A stretch of DNA of 64,000 bases, from contig DUBB01000027.1 in assembly GCA_012960535.1 (NCBI GenBank), forward strand, positions 175,487-239,486, read 5' to 3'. The translations under genes and the position numbers were made by a program. The notes under the pieces are model-generated. The model saw only the letters and a program-made list of their open reading frames with translations, was not told where the DNA came from and ran no database searches. Origin of the DNA: Gammaproteobacteria bacterium (GTDB taxonomy: Bacteria; Pseudomonadota; Gammaproteobacteria; Pseudomonadales; Azotimanducaceae). Below, piece by piece: positions 8,801 through 18,459 of this stretch (its first letter is position 1; each line of letters opens with the position of its first letter).

Positions 8801-9145
8801 TGGCAGGGCCTTTCTATTGGCTGTTAGGATTACCCATGTTAGTTCGTCACCACGTATAAATCAAAATTTCGGAGTCGAGTTTTGGGCCAGCAACTCTGGT
8901 GTCAGAGTCAGGTGCCAGATTAGTCTAAGGAAAGACAAATAGTATGGGCCCACGTTAGGACCTGTATCTGGTTTAACAAGCTTTTACTCTTTAGCCAGGT
9001 CGCATTAGCACAGTTTACGCCTTACCACGATCTACTCAGGTAGCTGCCATGAATTCTGAAGGTCAGAGAATTAGTACAATGGCTTGACTAATTTATTTTT
9101 CTCGGAGAGACTGTTTTGAGTCAAAAACAACTTGAAGGCTTACTC
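8801..9145. other. Divergent promoter region, carotenoid oxygenase / TonB receptor
   Basis: About 345 bases between divergent genes. They must hold both promoters, but I could not pick out a convincing -35/-10 pair or operator. A TTG at 9116, preceded by CGGAGAGA, could be a start ten codons upstream of the one chosen for the receptor. Confidence 0.5.
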
Positions 9146-11548
9146 ATGCACTCAAAAATAATTAGGTTTCTATCGATGTTCTTTTTTATTCTGCCTGGAT
9201 ATGTACTCGCAGCAGAAACGCAGGTTTTGGAAGAGGTCGTTGTCACGGCTACAAAAAGGGCTACCAATCTTCAGGATGTACCTATTTCTGTCGGCGTCGT
9301 AACCGGTGAATTCATGGATACGTTTGATATCCAGGATATAAGCGATGCTCAGAATTTTATACCCGGCTTGCAGGTTCAGCAGACTTTTGGTAGCTGGGCA
9401 GTGCGTATTCGTGGCCTGGGTTCCGGGATTACCAATCTGGCTTTTGATTCATCGGTACCTGTATATGTGGATGATGTCTATTGCGGTCGTGGGAAATGCA
9501 TGGAATCAGCGTTTCTTGATATTGAGCGGCTTGAAGTAGCTCGTGGACCCCAGGGAGCATTGTTCGGTAAAAGCACGATTGCAGGGGCAATCAGCTCGAT
9601 TAGTGCAAAACCAACCGATGAATTTGAAGCTAGCCTGAAAGTCGGCACCGAACTCGAATATGGCGGATATACGGTGGCTGGTCATGTGTCGGGTGCATTA
9701 TCAGATAGTGTGCGAGCGCGTCTCGCGGTGAAAGTCAGTGACCTGGATGGCTATACTGAAAATATTGCATTGGATAAAGAAGATGGCGATCATGAAATCA
9801 ACGCTGTTCGCCTTAGCTTTGACTGGGATGTGAGTGATGATACCAGTATTTATTTAAAATTCGAGACAGGTGAATCAAATACCGATGGACGCAATAACCA
9901 GCTGGTAGCGCCAGGCCTGATGTCGCGTGCGACCACTGATCCTAATCAGGAATACGAGTCAGATAAAACGAGAAGTGTCAGTACCGGTGTAGAAAAAGAA
10001 GACTTTTATAACTATGAATGGAATTCGTTAACGCTGAAAGCGGAAACCCAAGTGGCTGGCCATGAGCTGATCGCGGTTGCAGGATATTGGGGATACGAAA
10101 ATGAATGGTTCCTGGACGTTGATGGCCATCCGGAAGCGATTCTAAACACGGCTTTGTTTGATGAGTACGATCAGAACACGATGGAACTGCGTATACTGTC
10201 ACCTGCTGATCAGGCAATCGAGTATATCGCAGGCATCTGGTACCAGAAATCCGAGTTAACAACGCGCCAGTTCTCGCCGTTTCATCCATTGTTCTGGCAG
10301 GGTGTAATCGGCCTTCCCATCGCGGTTGGCATGACTATTCCGCCACTGGCGCTGGCTTTTACCCATGGTTCGGGCATGGATCGTAACTTTACTCGTGACA
10401 GCGACGCTTTCTCTGTTTACGGACAAGTGACCTGGAAATTGAGTGATCGGTTTCGCACCATTATTGATATGCGCTACACAGAAGAGGATCAGGATGGCAT
10501 CGGTAAATCCTGGCCGCTACTGTTCTCTGGGAGCAGTACCTTTGAGCCGGTGCGAGTAACGCAAAGCACCGCTGGTCACGATCCTGAATATCTGTATAGA
10601 CAGACACGCTCTGATAACAGCTTCGACCCATCCGTTCGTTTTCAGTTTGATGTCAATGATGACATGATGACTTACCTGGCTTATGCAGAGGGTTCCAAAG
10701 CCGGGGGCTTGAAGGCAAATGACTCCAAGTTAGGTGCTCAGCTATTGCTTAAGGCCAGTGATGCCGCCTACCTGCAGCAATACGTCGGTGTATCATCGGT
10801 CACATCGGATGATATCGCCAACGGGCTGACGCTAAAACAGGGCAACGGCATTTTTGATTTCGAAGATGAGGAAGCGCAGAGCTGGGAGTTTGGCATGAAA
10901 ACTAACCTTGCTGCCGGAGCGGCAACTCTGGCTATTGCAGTGTTCACCACTGAGTTTACCAATCTACAGACTTCCAATTATGATGGCACTCAGTTCATTA
11001 TCGGCAACGCCGGCAGCGCGACCGTTAACGGTGCGGAATTGGAGCTCAGTTGGCAGGCTTCGGCTAACCTGAGACTGCATTCGTCATTTTCCTGGATCGA
11101 TGGCCAATATGATGACTTCGCCGGGGCTCAATGCGTGGAAGATGCCAGTGGAGCACCAAAAAACGCGGATTGTGATTCGGTCAGTAACACAGAAAACCAG
11201 AAAGGTGAAAAGCTTGAACGATCGCCTGACCTGGAAATCAACCTCAGTGCCCTTTGGGAATCACAGCTTACTGATGCAATTATGCTCAAAGCCTCTGCAT
11301 CGATGTATCGTTCTAGTGAGTACTTTGTTCAGCCGACCCAGGCTGTTTACGCCACCCAGGATTCATTTACAAAGTTCGATGTCCGAATAGCACTGGCTGC
11401 GAGCGATGAACGTTGGGAAGTGGGTGTCACTGGGCGCAATTTAGGCGATGAAATGACTATACAGCACGCCTACAATATCGCGGGTAGTCAATTCCGTAAC
11501 CTCGGTATAGGTCGTTCCTATACCCTGGAAGGGATTGTGCGGTTCTGA
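9146..11548 (+). CDS. TonB-dependent outer-membrane receptor
   Basis: About 800 residues. From the ATG at 9146 (GAAGG seven bases upstream) the protein starts with a clean signal peptide ending VLA-AET. A TonB box-like EEVVVTATKR follows, then the plug domain (LQDVPISVGVVTG, RIRGLGSG, ERLEVARGPQGALFGKSTIAGAIS). The remainder is a long beta-barrel ending in the aromatic residue F (EGIVRF), as outer-membrane barrels do. It imports a substrate across the outer membrane using TonB energy. The plug and barrel style (SDSVRARLAVKVSD, NLGDE) is that of receptors found in hydrocarbon and polycyclic degraders rather than classic siderophore receptors, but the ligand is unknown. It sits between the carotenoid oxygenase and an SDR. 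Confidence 0.95.
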   Translation: MHSKIIRFLSMFFFILPGYVLAAETQVLEEVVVTATKRATNLQDVPISVGVVTGEFMDTFDIQDISDAQNFIPGLQVQQTFGSWAVRIRGLGSGITNLAFDSSVPVYVDDVYCGRGKCMESAFLDIERLEVARGPQGALFGKSTIAGAISSISAKPTDEFEASLKVGTELEYGGYTVAGHVSGALSDSVRARLAVKVSDLDGYTENIALDKEDGDHEINAVRLSFDWDVSDDTSIYLKFETGESNTDGRNNQLVAPGLMSRATTDPNQEYESDKTRSVSTGVEKEDFYNYEWNSLTLKAETQVAGHELIAVAGYWGYENEWFLDVDGHPEAILNTALFDEYDQNTMELRILSPADQAIEYIAGIWYQKSELTTRQFSPFHPLFWQGVIGLPIAVGMTIPPLALAFTHGSGMDRNFTRDSDAFSVYGQVTWKLSDRFRTIIDMRYTEEDQDGIGKSWPLLFSGSSTFEPVRVTQSTAGHDPEYLYRQTRSDNSFDPSVRFQFDVNDDMMTYLAYAEGSKAGGLKANDSKLGAQLLLKASDAAYLQQYVGVSSVTSDDIANGLTLKQGNGIFDFEDEEAQSWEFGMKTNLAAGAATLAIAVFTTEFTNLQTSNYDGTQFIIGNAGSATVNGAELELSWQASANLRLHSSFSWIDGQYDDFAGAQCVEDASGAPKNADCDSVSNTENQKGEKLERSPDLEINLSALWESQLTDAIMLKASASMYRSSEYFVQPTQAVYATQDSFTKFDVRIALAASDERWEVGVTGRNLGDEMTIQHAYNIAGSQFRNLGIGRSYTLEGIVRF

Positions 11549-11686
11549 CAACTGGCGTGAAATGGATGCAGCACGGTAATTCAAGCCCCAGTTACCTTGC
11601 TGATTTCCAAGTCAGGGCGGCGCCGCTGTACGACACCAGATGACGTCTATAGATTCTGTAGAACTTTCTTTGTCGAGTTATTGATC

Positions 11687-12478
11687 ATGCTGCTTAAAGA
11701 TAAAGTTGCCATCGTCGTTGGTGGGGGACAGACACCCGGGGAAACCATCGGCAATGGTCGCGCTACAGCGATTCAGTTTGCCAGGGAAGGTGCAAAGGTC
11801 GCTGTTGCTGACAAGGATATGTCGGCTGCCAGGGAAACTGCAGCCATGATCGAAGCCGAAGGTCACACGGTCTTTGCCATTCAGGCAGATGTACGACGCG
11901 AGCCAGATATCCAGACTATGGTGAAACAGGTTATCGACCAATGGCATCAAGTCGATATATTGCACAACAATGTCGGTGTCAGTATCGCCGGGCAGGACGC
12001 GCGTATTGAAGATATTACGCCAGACTCATTTAATTTGCTGGTTGAAATCAATCTTCTTGGCATGGTGCTCACATCCAAGCACGTTCTTCCGTATATGCGT
12101 AGTGCAGGTTGCGGGGTAATCATTAACATCGCATCCATGGCAGCCATTAAGCCTTACCCTTTGGTCGGTTATAAAACGACTAAAGCGGGTGTTATCGCCC
12201 TGACAGAACAGTTAGCCACCACCAACGCGCGTTACGGAATTCGTGCAAATGTGATTCTGCCTGGATTGATGAATACACCAATGGCAATCGAACCCAGAGT
12301 TTCCGCAGATAAGTCCCGTCAAGCCGTTATCGCTGAGCGAGACCAGCAGGTACCACTGGGGCGAAAGATGGGAAGTGCCTGGGATATTGCTCACGCTGCC
12401 TGTTTTCTGGCATCTGATAAGGCGGGTTACATTACGGGCATCACGCTGCCAGTGGATGGTGGCCTATCGGTCTTCTGA
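11687..12478 (+). CDS. Short-chain dehydrogenase/reductase
   Basis: About 263 residues from the ATG at 11687, where the protein begins MLLKDKVAIVVGGGQ; upstream in-frame codons do not look like SDR. The nucleotide loop is unusual, GGGQTPGETIGNGRA, longer than the standard TGxxxGxG. NNVG replaces NNAG, and the catalytic residues are in the IINIASMAA strand and YKTTK. The ending ITGITLPVDGGLSVF is standard. It follows the TonB receptor on the same strand after about 138 bases and converges on a small barrel protein, with a 15-base overlap of coding sequence. It probably oxidises or reduces an intermediate of the same pathway. Confidence 0.88.
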   Translation: MLLKDKVAIVVGGGQTPGETIGNGRATAIQFAREGAKVAVADKDMSAARETAAMIEAEGHTVFAIQADVRREPDIQTMVKQVIDQWHQVDILHNNVGVSIAGQDARIEDITPDSFNLLVEINLLGMVLTSKHVLPYMRSAGCGVIINIASMAAIKPYPLVGYKTTKAGVIALTEQLATTNARYGIRANVILPGLMNTPMAIEPRVSADKSRQAVIAERDQQVPLGRKMGSAWDIAHAACFLASDKAGYITGITLPVDGGLSVF

Positions 12479-12802
12479 TTCCGCGTGTTCAGGGCCTATG
12501 GCTTCAAACACCCACACCCGACCGGTTCGTTTATTGAGTGAGCGGCTTTGTTGCCGTTGCGAGCGAGTTTCATTCAAATTCTCAATAAGGCTGGCGGCAT
12601 CACTGCTGTCTCCTTCATATAACGCAAGATAAGGCAGGGGACAGTCTTCCCCAGCCTGATCAACCAGTTTATATCGCTGTGCAGTTTTGAGTACCGTGGA
12701 ACTCAGCACTTCCTTTAAATGAAGGTTTTCGTAATAGTCGTTGAACTCGTCTTCCTTGCCTTCTGTGGGTTCTGTCAGTACTAGCATAATCTGTTTAGTC
12801 AT
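12464..12802 (-). CDS. Small dimeric alpha/beta-barrel protein (EthD/ABM-like)
   Basis: A 112-residue protein: MTKQIMLVLTEPTEGKEDEF, then NDYYENLHLKEVLSSTVLKTAQRYKL. The pattern P-x-E-G-x-E-x-E-F-x-x-Y-Y-x-x-x-H-x-x-E is common in small ferredoxin-fold proteins of the EthD type found in degradation gene clusters. Their biochemical role is uncertain; some help in P450 or ether degradation systems. The 3' end overlaps that of the SDR on the other strand by 15 bases. The gene stands downstream of a GST gene on the same strand. Confidence 0.7.
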   Translation of the reverse strand: MTKQIMLVLTEPTEGKEDEFNDYYENLHLKEVLSSTVLKTAQRYKLVDQAGEDCPLPYLALYEGDSSDAASLIENLNETRSQRQQSRSLNKRTGRVWVFEAIGPEHAESEDR

Positions 12803-12959
12803 AATTCATTCTCGCGTCTACTACCTTCTTCAGCACTATAACATTCAGACATATAAGGAGATAGCAGGTGGGCAGAGGAAGACTTAACGAGAGCGAGGTC
12901 TGTGCTAACTATTTAGCTTAAGATGCATCTTAGCTTAAGGTGCATCGCGTGAAGCCAGA

Positions 12960-13661
12960 TTAATTCCGGTTAGTGTCACGAGCGCTGGCGATGGCTTGTT
13001 CCGCCATGCGGCGTTCCGTGCCATCCAGTCTCGCCTGCAGGCCTCGATTCATCTCACCCAGGATTCTCTGGGCGTATTTGTTTTTCTGGATTTTCTGCCA
13101 GTAGTCGGCGACCCGGGAGCCAGGCTGAATAGGATTGTCAGTGCCGAGCCTTGGAATTGTGCTGGTGCACATCCACAGTGCAGGGGTCAGCGAACAGTCA
13201 GCCCTTGTAAGCAGCTGACCTACAGCAAAATCGCCCCTTCCGATATGTTGTTCTAACGCACCGATGCCTCGTTGAACCTGGCCAAGAAGAAGATCAAGAA
13301 CGGCTTCAACACGGGTCTCCTTGTTTAGCTGGCTAAGAGACAGAAAGATGTTATTCATCAGATAAGTGTCAGCAATTCTAGAAATCACTCTTGCATCGGC
13401 ACGCAGCTTTGGCGTGGCACCCAGCAATGCCTTGTCAGGATAAAGCTCATCGAGATATTCCGCGATTACCTCACTTTCCGGGATCAGGCCCTGCTCGGTT
13501 TCAAGAACCGGAATACGTCCGATGGGTGATACTTCTGACATTTTCCCCATCATGAACTGCACAGGAAGATCAAATTTAATGTCATCCTCAATGCCCATCG
13601 CATAGATCTGCATACGAACCTTGGCGGAGTAGGGGCTGAGGTCACCGGTATATAGTTTCAT
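12960..13661 (-). CDS. Glutathione S-transferase family protein
   Basis: 233 residues. The N-terminal thioredoxin-like domain is clear: MKLYTGDLSPYSAKVRMQIYAMG, with the likely glutathione-activating Ser/Tyr in SPYS, then the cis-proline region GRIPVLE and the glutathione-binding ESEVIAEYLDELYP. The C-terminal half is all-helical, with RADCSLTPALW at the conserved Asp position. The family conjugates or removes glutathione from electrophiles, or isomerises double bonds. It lies in a leftward group with the cupin and acyl-CoA ligase, with gaps above 150 bases, so it may have its own promoter. Confidence 0.88.
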   Translation of the reverse strand: MKLYTGDLSPYSAKVRMQIYAMGIEDDIKFDLPVQFMMGKMSEVSPIGRIPVLETEQGLIPESEVIAEYLDELYPDKALLGATPKLRADARVISRIADTYLMNNIFLSLSQLNKETRVEAVLDLLLGQVQRGIGALEQHIGRGDFAVGQLLTRADCSLTPALWMCTSTIPRLGTDNPIQPGSRVADYWQKIQKNKYAQRILGEMNRGLQARLDGTERRMAEQAIASARDTNRN

Positions 13662-13820
13662 CGTTATCCTTGTTTGCTTATCTCTTACAGATCATCGGTA
13701 ATTAGTTGTTGCAGTAACGTATATCATTTCAGGCAGACAGCTTCAGTAACACCCTTTATCGTGCCAGAGGCGGGTGTCAGGCAACGCTTACCATTATAGT
13801 CCCGTACTACTGAGTGCCCA

Positions 13821-14369
13821 CTAAGTCTTAAACGTGTTTACGCCATCAGTAAAATCATATTTGAAGGTGGGGTTACCCGTTATCGATCCGTCCAGATGCA
13901 CAATATGAGTCGAAGGGCTCGCCCAGTCGATGAAATCGCTCACCAGCAGATCGCCAATTCGCTCAGAGTTGGGGTTCGCTTCGGCATGATTTTGGAGAAG
14001 AATCTCAGTGTCGCCTTCAAATATGCCGACTGTTTCAAATCCTTCTGGGCAATCACTGAACGGCGTGTGAAACGATCCCGCGGCTTCATACGAGAACATA
14101 CCCGTTGTGACTCTGCTTTCTTCAGGGTTCTTAGATTCCCGGTAGCCATACCAGCCCTTGACTGTCCAGGCCATGGCTCGACATATATGAAAATGCGACG
14201 GGAAATCAGGTGCCCCGGGGTCCATTTTGTAGCCGAACGCGACAGTGTTGGTGGGCTCATGGACAGTCAACACTTTGAAGTAAGAGCCAGGCCCTACTTC
14301 CACCCAGTCGAGTTCCTTCATCTGAACATCCGCTGTTATTTTTTCCATAGCGGCTAAATTTAAACCCAT
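13821..14369 (-). CDS. Cupin-fold protein (acetylacetone-cleaving/ChrR-like type)
   Basis: About 182 residues from the ATG at 14369, which has AGGAG six bases upstream; in-frame codons before it overlap the ligase end and are not cupin-like. The sequence shows a cupin barrel: the first motif contains HFHICRAMAWTVKGWYGY with a HxH pair, and later strands contain GSFHTP and the acidic EGDTEILLQ. The family includes metal-dependent dioxygenases and isomerases as well as non-catalytic binders. It is 80 bases downstream of an acyl-CoA ligase on the same strand. The function is not determined. Confidence 0.65.
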   Translation of the reverse strand: MGLNLAAMEKITADVQMKELDWVEVGPGSYFKVLTVHEPTNTVAFGYKMDPGAPDFPSHFHICRAMAWTVKGWYGYRESKNPEESRVTTGMFSYEAAGSFHTPFSDCPEGFETVGIFEGDTEILLQNHAEANPNSERIGDLLVSDFIDWASPSTHIVHLDGSITGNPTFKYDFTDGVNTFKT

Positions 14370-14449
14370 AGTGATCTCTCCTGATTTGTTAACTGCAATT
14401 AAATCATGTGGGGTAAACGCTACCTTAATCTGCTTACAGGAACAACTGC

Positions 14450-16018
14450 TCAGCTGCCACTGACGCGGCGACTTCGGTCCTGCCAAAACGCTTCGCGTAA
14501 GACTTTTCTCTGAACTTTCCCCACAGGACTCTTCGGTAAGGGATCGGTTTGGAAAAACACCTTGGATGGTTTTTTGTAGGAACCGAGCCTGTTAGCACAC
14601 AAGGCTATAATTTCCTGAGCACTGACGTTTACCTCATGACCCACCACACAGGTCGCCGCAGGCGCCTCGCCCCAATGTTCATCAGGTACTGCGAATACTG
14701 CAACTTCCATTATTGCCGGGTGGCTTAAAATGATGTTTTCAAGTTCTGAAGGCCAGATGTTAAACCCGCCCGAGATGATCATGTCATCTTTTCGATCAAG
14801 CACATATAGATAACCGTTCTTATCAAGCCTGCCAATGTCTCCGGTCAATATGAAGCCGTCGCTTGACGTTCTTTCCGCTGTCGCCTGCTCATCTTCCCAG
14901 AAACCCAGCATCTGGCCGTCACATCTAATGGCAATTTCTCCTTCATCGCCCAGCGCGACGCCAATGTCGGGATTCTCCTGATCGCGAATTTCAAGATAAG
15001 CAAATGGTAAGACGCGACCAGCAGACCTCAGTGGGTCAGAACCTGGCACTATTGAGAACCACTCCTTGGGGCCCATCATGCAAACCGGTACAGCTTCAGT
15101 CTGACCGTAGCCTTGATATAGAACTTCACCAAACACCTCACGCCCAAGTAGCGCGGTTTCATCGGCGATGGGAGCACCTCCAATCTGGATGACTTTCAGA
15201 GCAGAGAAATCAAGGGTACGAGCCAGCGGATGATGAACCAGGGCATTGAGCATAGTCGGCACCAGGAACAGGTAACCCACCTTTGATTCTGAAATCACTC
15301 TGAGGGTGTTTTCTGTATCAAAATGGTCCAGGAGAAGGTTAGCCCCACCCGATAACCAGGTCGGTGTAAACAGGTAACCACTGCCGTGCGAAATCGGGCC
15401 GGCGTGCAGGCAGACATCGCCAGCCTCCATCGGCGGAAAATTGTAAAACCAATCTCGGCCCGCAGCCAGCCATGACCGATGACTATAACCAACCCCTTTC
15501 GGCTTGCCGGTCGTGCCGCCGGTGTGCCGGATGATAAACCAGTCGTCCGGATTGATGTCTAAGTCAGGATCCTCCACGGAAAAACCCAGCAACCAGTTTT
15601 CATAATCATGCTCACGGACAATGATATGTTCTAATGCTGCAAGCTGGTCGGTCAGACCAGTCAGTTCAGTTTCATAGGTTTTAGCGACCACCACGGCGCG
15701 GCAACCAGTATGACTGAGCATGTGTGCATGGCTCTCGATAGAATTTCTTGCATACAGCGGAACACGGACGAGTCCGGCTATTGCTGTCCCCAGGAAAAAA
15801 TCCTGAGCTTCAATGGAATTATCTTCGAGCACACCCACTCGATCACCCGGTCTAAGGCCTAGAGATAGCAACGCGTTTGCCATACGGGTACCCCGAGACC
15901 ATGCTTCGGCAAAAGTCAGCGAGGTTTTTTTGTAAATTATCGCCGTGCGATGTGCGTTATAGTGTGCTGCCTGTCGCATCAGGCCTGTGACGCTAAGTGC
16001 CTTGATTGCTGCTGCCAT
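14450..16018 (-). CDS. AMP-forming acyl-CoA synthetase
   Basis: About 522 residues from the ATG at 16018 (GAGGG upstream); a TTG five codons earlier is less likely. The adenylation motif is RHTGGTTGKPKGVGYSH (about residue 165), followed by YQGYGQTE and LTGDIGRLDKNGYLYVLDRKDD. The C-terminal lid contains SGGFNIWPSELE and the catalytic lysine in PKSPVGKVQRK. It makes an acyl-adenylate and then the CoA thioester of a carboxylic acid. In context it would activate an acid produced by the P450s and dehydrogenases for side-chain or ring degradation. The chain type cannot be read from the sequence. Confidence 0.92.
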   Translation of the reverse strand: MAAAIKALSVTGLMRQAAHYNAHRTAIIYKKTSLTFAEAWSRGTRMANALLSLGLRPGDRVGVLEDNSIEAQDFFLGTAIAGLVRVPLYARNSIESHAHMLSHTGCRAVVVAKTYETELTGLTDQLAALEHIIVREHDYENWLLGFSVEDPDLDINPDDWFIIRHTGGTTGKPKGVGYSHRSWLAAGRDWFYNFPPMEAGDVCLHAGPISHGSGYLFTPTWLSGGANLLLDHFDTENTLRVISESKVGYLFLVPTMLNALVHHPLARTLDFSALKVIQIGGAPIADETALLGREVFGEVLYQGYGQTEAVPVCMMGPKEWFSIVPGSDPLRSAGRVLPFAYLEIRDQENPDIGVALGDEGEIAIRCDGQMLGFWEDEQATAERTSSDGFILTGDIGRLDKNGYLYVLDRKDDMIISGGFNIWPSELENIILSHPAIMEVAVFAVPDEHWGEAPAATCVVGHEVNVSAQEIIALCANRLGSYKKPSKVFFQTDPLPKSPVGKVQRKVLREAFWQDRSRRVSGS

Positions 16019-16210
16019 GCTACTTGCCCTCAATGACTGTCATCAGGGCTCATTAAGCGTTCATTTATTCAGTAATACAAGATTTGCCGGTGCTTTCGAC
16101 GGGCCAGTTTTCGGCCTGTTCCAGGCTGTGCCCTTATTGATAGTGTTAATCGTATATCACGGGCAGCTGCAGGTAATGACCGGCAATAGAGCAAGCCATG
16201 CTGACAAGGT

Positions 16211-17188
16211 TTATGTTGAGATGAGTTTGAGCTTGGATGCAATGCGCAGTGCTCTGCTGATGAAGGTGGGGATCAGGCCGGGTTGATGGTGTTCCGGGCG
16301 TAGATGTAACCAACTCACATTAACCAGTGCTCTGATCAAAATGAAGTAAGGTAGTAGGGCAAGGTCATCATCAGAAAGGTTTCTGATTTGGCGATAATGG
16401 CGGATTAGCGTGTCTTTGAGAGTCTCGTAGTTATTACTCTCAGCGTGGTTGAACAGGGCAACGGCGATATCATACTGATGCCAACCGAAACCAGCATCAT
16501 CGAAGTCTATTAACAGAAAATCATTATGGGATACCATAACGTTACCCTCATGCATATCAGCATGGATCATGCTGTAGGTGTTTTCTGGCTGCCCATATGC
16601 CGTGAGCAGGGCGATAAGCTGATCCCTTATGATGAGGAATTTGGTTTTTTCAGTCTCGCTTAAGTCCGGGACTTCCCAGAATCTGCCCCAGAAGGGCTTG
16701 CAACCAAAGAATCCCTCGATATTGAATTCATGCCTTTCAAATTCTGCTGGCGGCTGCCACTGGGTTGCCTGATTATGCATCCTGGCGCAGGTTTGACCCA
16801 AGTAGGCCAGGGGATTGACAGGTGCCTGGTGATGTTTTGGGATCTCGTTCAAGGGCAGGCCATCAAACCAGTCGATCAGGCCAGCGTAGCGAATCGTATC
16901 ACCGCAGTCGACAGCCACGAAATAGTCGCCCTGGTGCGACCTCAGGCTATGGGGCACGTTTAGACCAGTTTTTCGTAAAGCCTCAATCCAGACCTGTTCG
17001 GAAATGAGCTCGCCTAGTGAATGATAACCTGGTCTATGCAGTCGTAAGGCGTAGGCCAGCCCGTCGGTGGAGATCACTTTATAAACAATGTTTTCTGATT
17101 GCGAGACGGCGTCGATATGCGCAGGCTCGAGATGCCAGTGTTTTAAGCTGTCTTTCGCCGCTTCCAGCAGAAAAGCGGGAGCGGTCAT
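16211..17188 (-). CDS. APH/choline-kinase-fold phosphotransferase
   Basis: 325 residues with the aminoglycoside phosphotransferase/homoserine kinase II fold. The catalytic loop is MIHADMHEGNVMVSH, with the Asp and Asn of HxDxxxxN, followed by the metal-binding LLIDFDDAGFG. It phosphorylates a hydroxyl group of a small molecule, often an amino alcohol. Its ATG shares one base with the stop codon of the upstream class III aminotransferase (TAATG), a strong sign of translational coupling. The same two domains occur fused in known bacterial and animal proteins related to ethanolamine-phosphate phospho-lyase, so the pair may act in sequence on an amino alcohol or amino acid. Confidence 0.87.
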   Translation of the reverse strand: MTAPAFLLEAAKDSLKHWHLEPAHIDAVSQSENIVYKVISTDGLAYALRLHRPGYHSLGELISEQVWIEALRKTGLNVPHSLRSHQGDYFVAVDCGDTIRYAGLIDWFDGLPLNEIPKHHQAPVNPLAYLGQTCARMHNQATQWQPPAEFERHEFNIEGFFGCKPFWGRFWEVPDLSETEKTKFLIIRDQLIALLTAYGQPENTYSMIHADMHEGNVMVSHNDFLLIDFDDAGFGWHQYDIAVALFNHAESNNYETLKDTLIRHYRQIRNLSDDDLALLPYFILIRALVNVSWLHLRPEHHQPGLIPTFISRALRIASKLKLIST

Positions 17189-18459
17189 TATTTTTCGATC
17201 TCGGTTAACATTTCAGCGAAGGCATTGAGGAACAGGTCAGCATGTTCCATTTTGAAAACCAGTGGTGGTCGTATCTTCACAACGTTCCCCAGAGCGCCTG
17301 CGTTACTGATCAGGAATCCTTTCTGCTTCATTCTATTGGCAACGTCAAAAGCGCCCTTCCGGTCTGCTATCTTGAGTCTTCTGTCGCTCACCCATTCAAG
17401 ACCGATGAATAACCCACAACCCCTGACCTCGGCCATGGGCTCGCAGTCTGGCTGCATTTTTTTTAGTTCAGTATGCAGGTATTGACCCACTCTGGTGGCA
17501 CCCTCGAGAATATTATCAGCTTCTAAAACGTCCAACACGGCCATGCCTACAGCGGCTTGCAGTGGGCTGGAAGCAAAGGTATTGAAGTAGCCGGTTTTTT
17601 CTCTAAAGGCGGCGATCAGATCGCGGTTTGCGGCAACAGCAGACAGGGGTAATCCATTGCCCATGGGTTTGCCCATAATGGCGATATCCGGTGTGAAACC
17701 ACTGCTTTGATAGCCCCACCAGTGACCAGAGCGACAGTATCCTGCCTGGACTTCGTCTGCGATGAACAGCCCCCCGGCAGCGCGCACCAACGCCGCTGCC
17801 TTGGGCATGAACCCTGCAGGTATATCAGGTAAGCCTTCGTTTGCCAGAATGGAGCAGACAATCATGCCGGCAAAGGGAATATCCTGTTTGGCGAAGTCAT
17901 CAATGGCCTCCTGAACTTTTTTGAGATATAGATTGCAGAGTTCATCTTCGTTCGCGCCGTCAGCCAGGGGACGATAGGTTTGGGGGAATGGGATGCTTCT
18001 GAAATTGGGGTCAGTCACAGGTCTCGCAGACATCTTGCCAATTTCTGTGCTATTGCCGTGGTAGGTTGCATCAGTACAGATAATGCCCTGACCGCCTGTC
18101 GAATGTCGGGCTGTCATCAGCGCCACTTCTACGGCCTCTGTGCCAGAACAGGCGAAAACGATACTGTTCAGCGCATCTGCATGGCGGCTCAGCAATCGTT
18201 GGCCGAATTCAACAATGCCTTCATGCAGGTATCGGCTGTGCACATTGAGTTCGGCCATCTGATTCTGCATGGCTGCTACCACTGCCGGATTTCCGTGGCC
18301 GACGCAAGGTACATTATTGTACATGTCGATATATTCTCGATCATGCTGGTCATAGAGCAGAACGCCCTGGCCACGCACTATCTGAATGGGTTCGCGATAA
18401 AAGAGATGGGCATTACCGAGGATTTGTTGCCGCTGCGCTAACAGTTCGATATTAGACAT
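17188..18459 (-). CDS. Class III PLP-dependent aminotransferase (phospho-lyase-like)
   Basis: 423 residues. The PLP-site aspartate is in GLFIADEVQAGYCRSGHWWGY and the Schiff-base lysine in IAIMGKPMGNGLPLS. The opening with VRGQGVLLYDQHDREYIDMYNNVPCVGHGNPAV, here cut by sequence differences, resembles the AGXT2L/ethanolamine-phosphate phospho-lyase branch rather than ornithine or GABA transaminases. The gene is translationally coupled to the APH-type kinase that follows. A clear GGGAG lies before the ATG. The kinase-plus-lyase reading is inferred from family knowledge and coupling; ordinary transamination of an amine is the alternative. Confidence 0.9.
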   Translation of the reverse strand: MSNIELLAQRQQILGNAHLFYREPIQIVRGQGVLLYDQHDREYIDMYNNVPCVGHGNPAVVAAMQNQMAELNVHSRYLHEGIVEFGQRLLSRHADALNSIVFACSGTEAVEVALMTARHSTGGQGIICTDATYHGNSTEIGKMSARPVTDPNFRSIPFPQTYRPLADGANEDELCNLYLKKVQEAIDDFAKQDIPFAGMIVCSILANEGLPDIPAGFMPKAAALVRAAGGLFIADEVQAGYCRSGHWWGYQSSGFTPDIAIMGKPMGNGLPLSAVAANRDLIAAFREKTGYFNTFASSPLQAAVGMAVLDVLEADNILEGATRVGQYLHTELKKMQPDCEPMAEVRGCGLFIGLEWVSDRRLKIADRKGAFDVANRMKQKGFLISNAGALGNVVKIRPPLVFKMEHADLFLNAFAEMLTEIEK

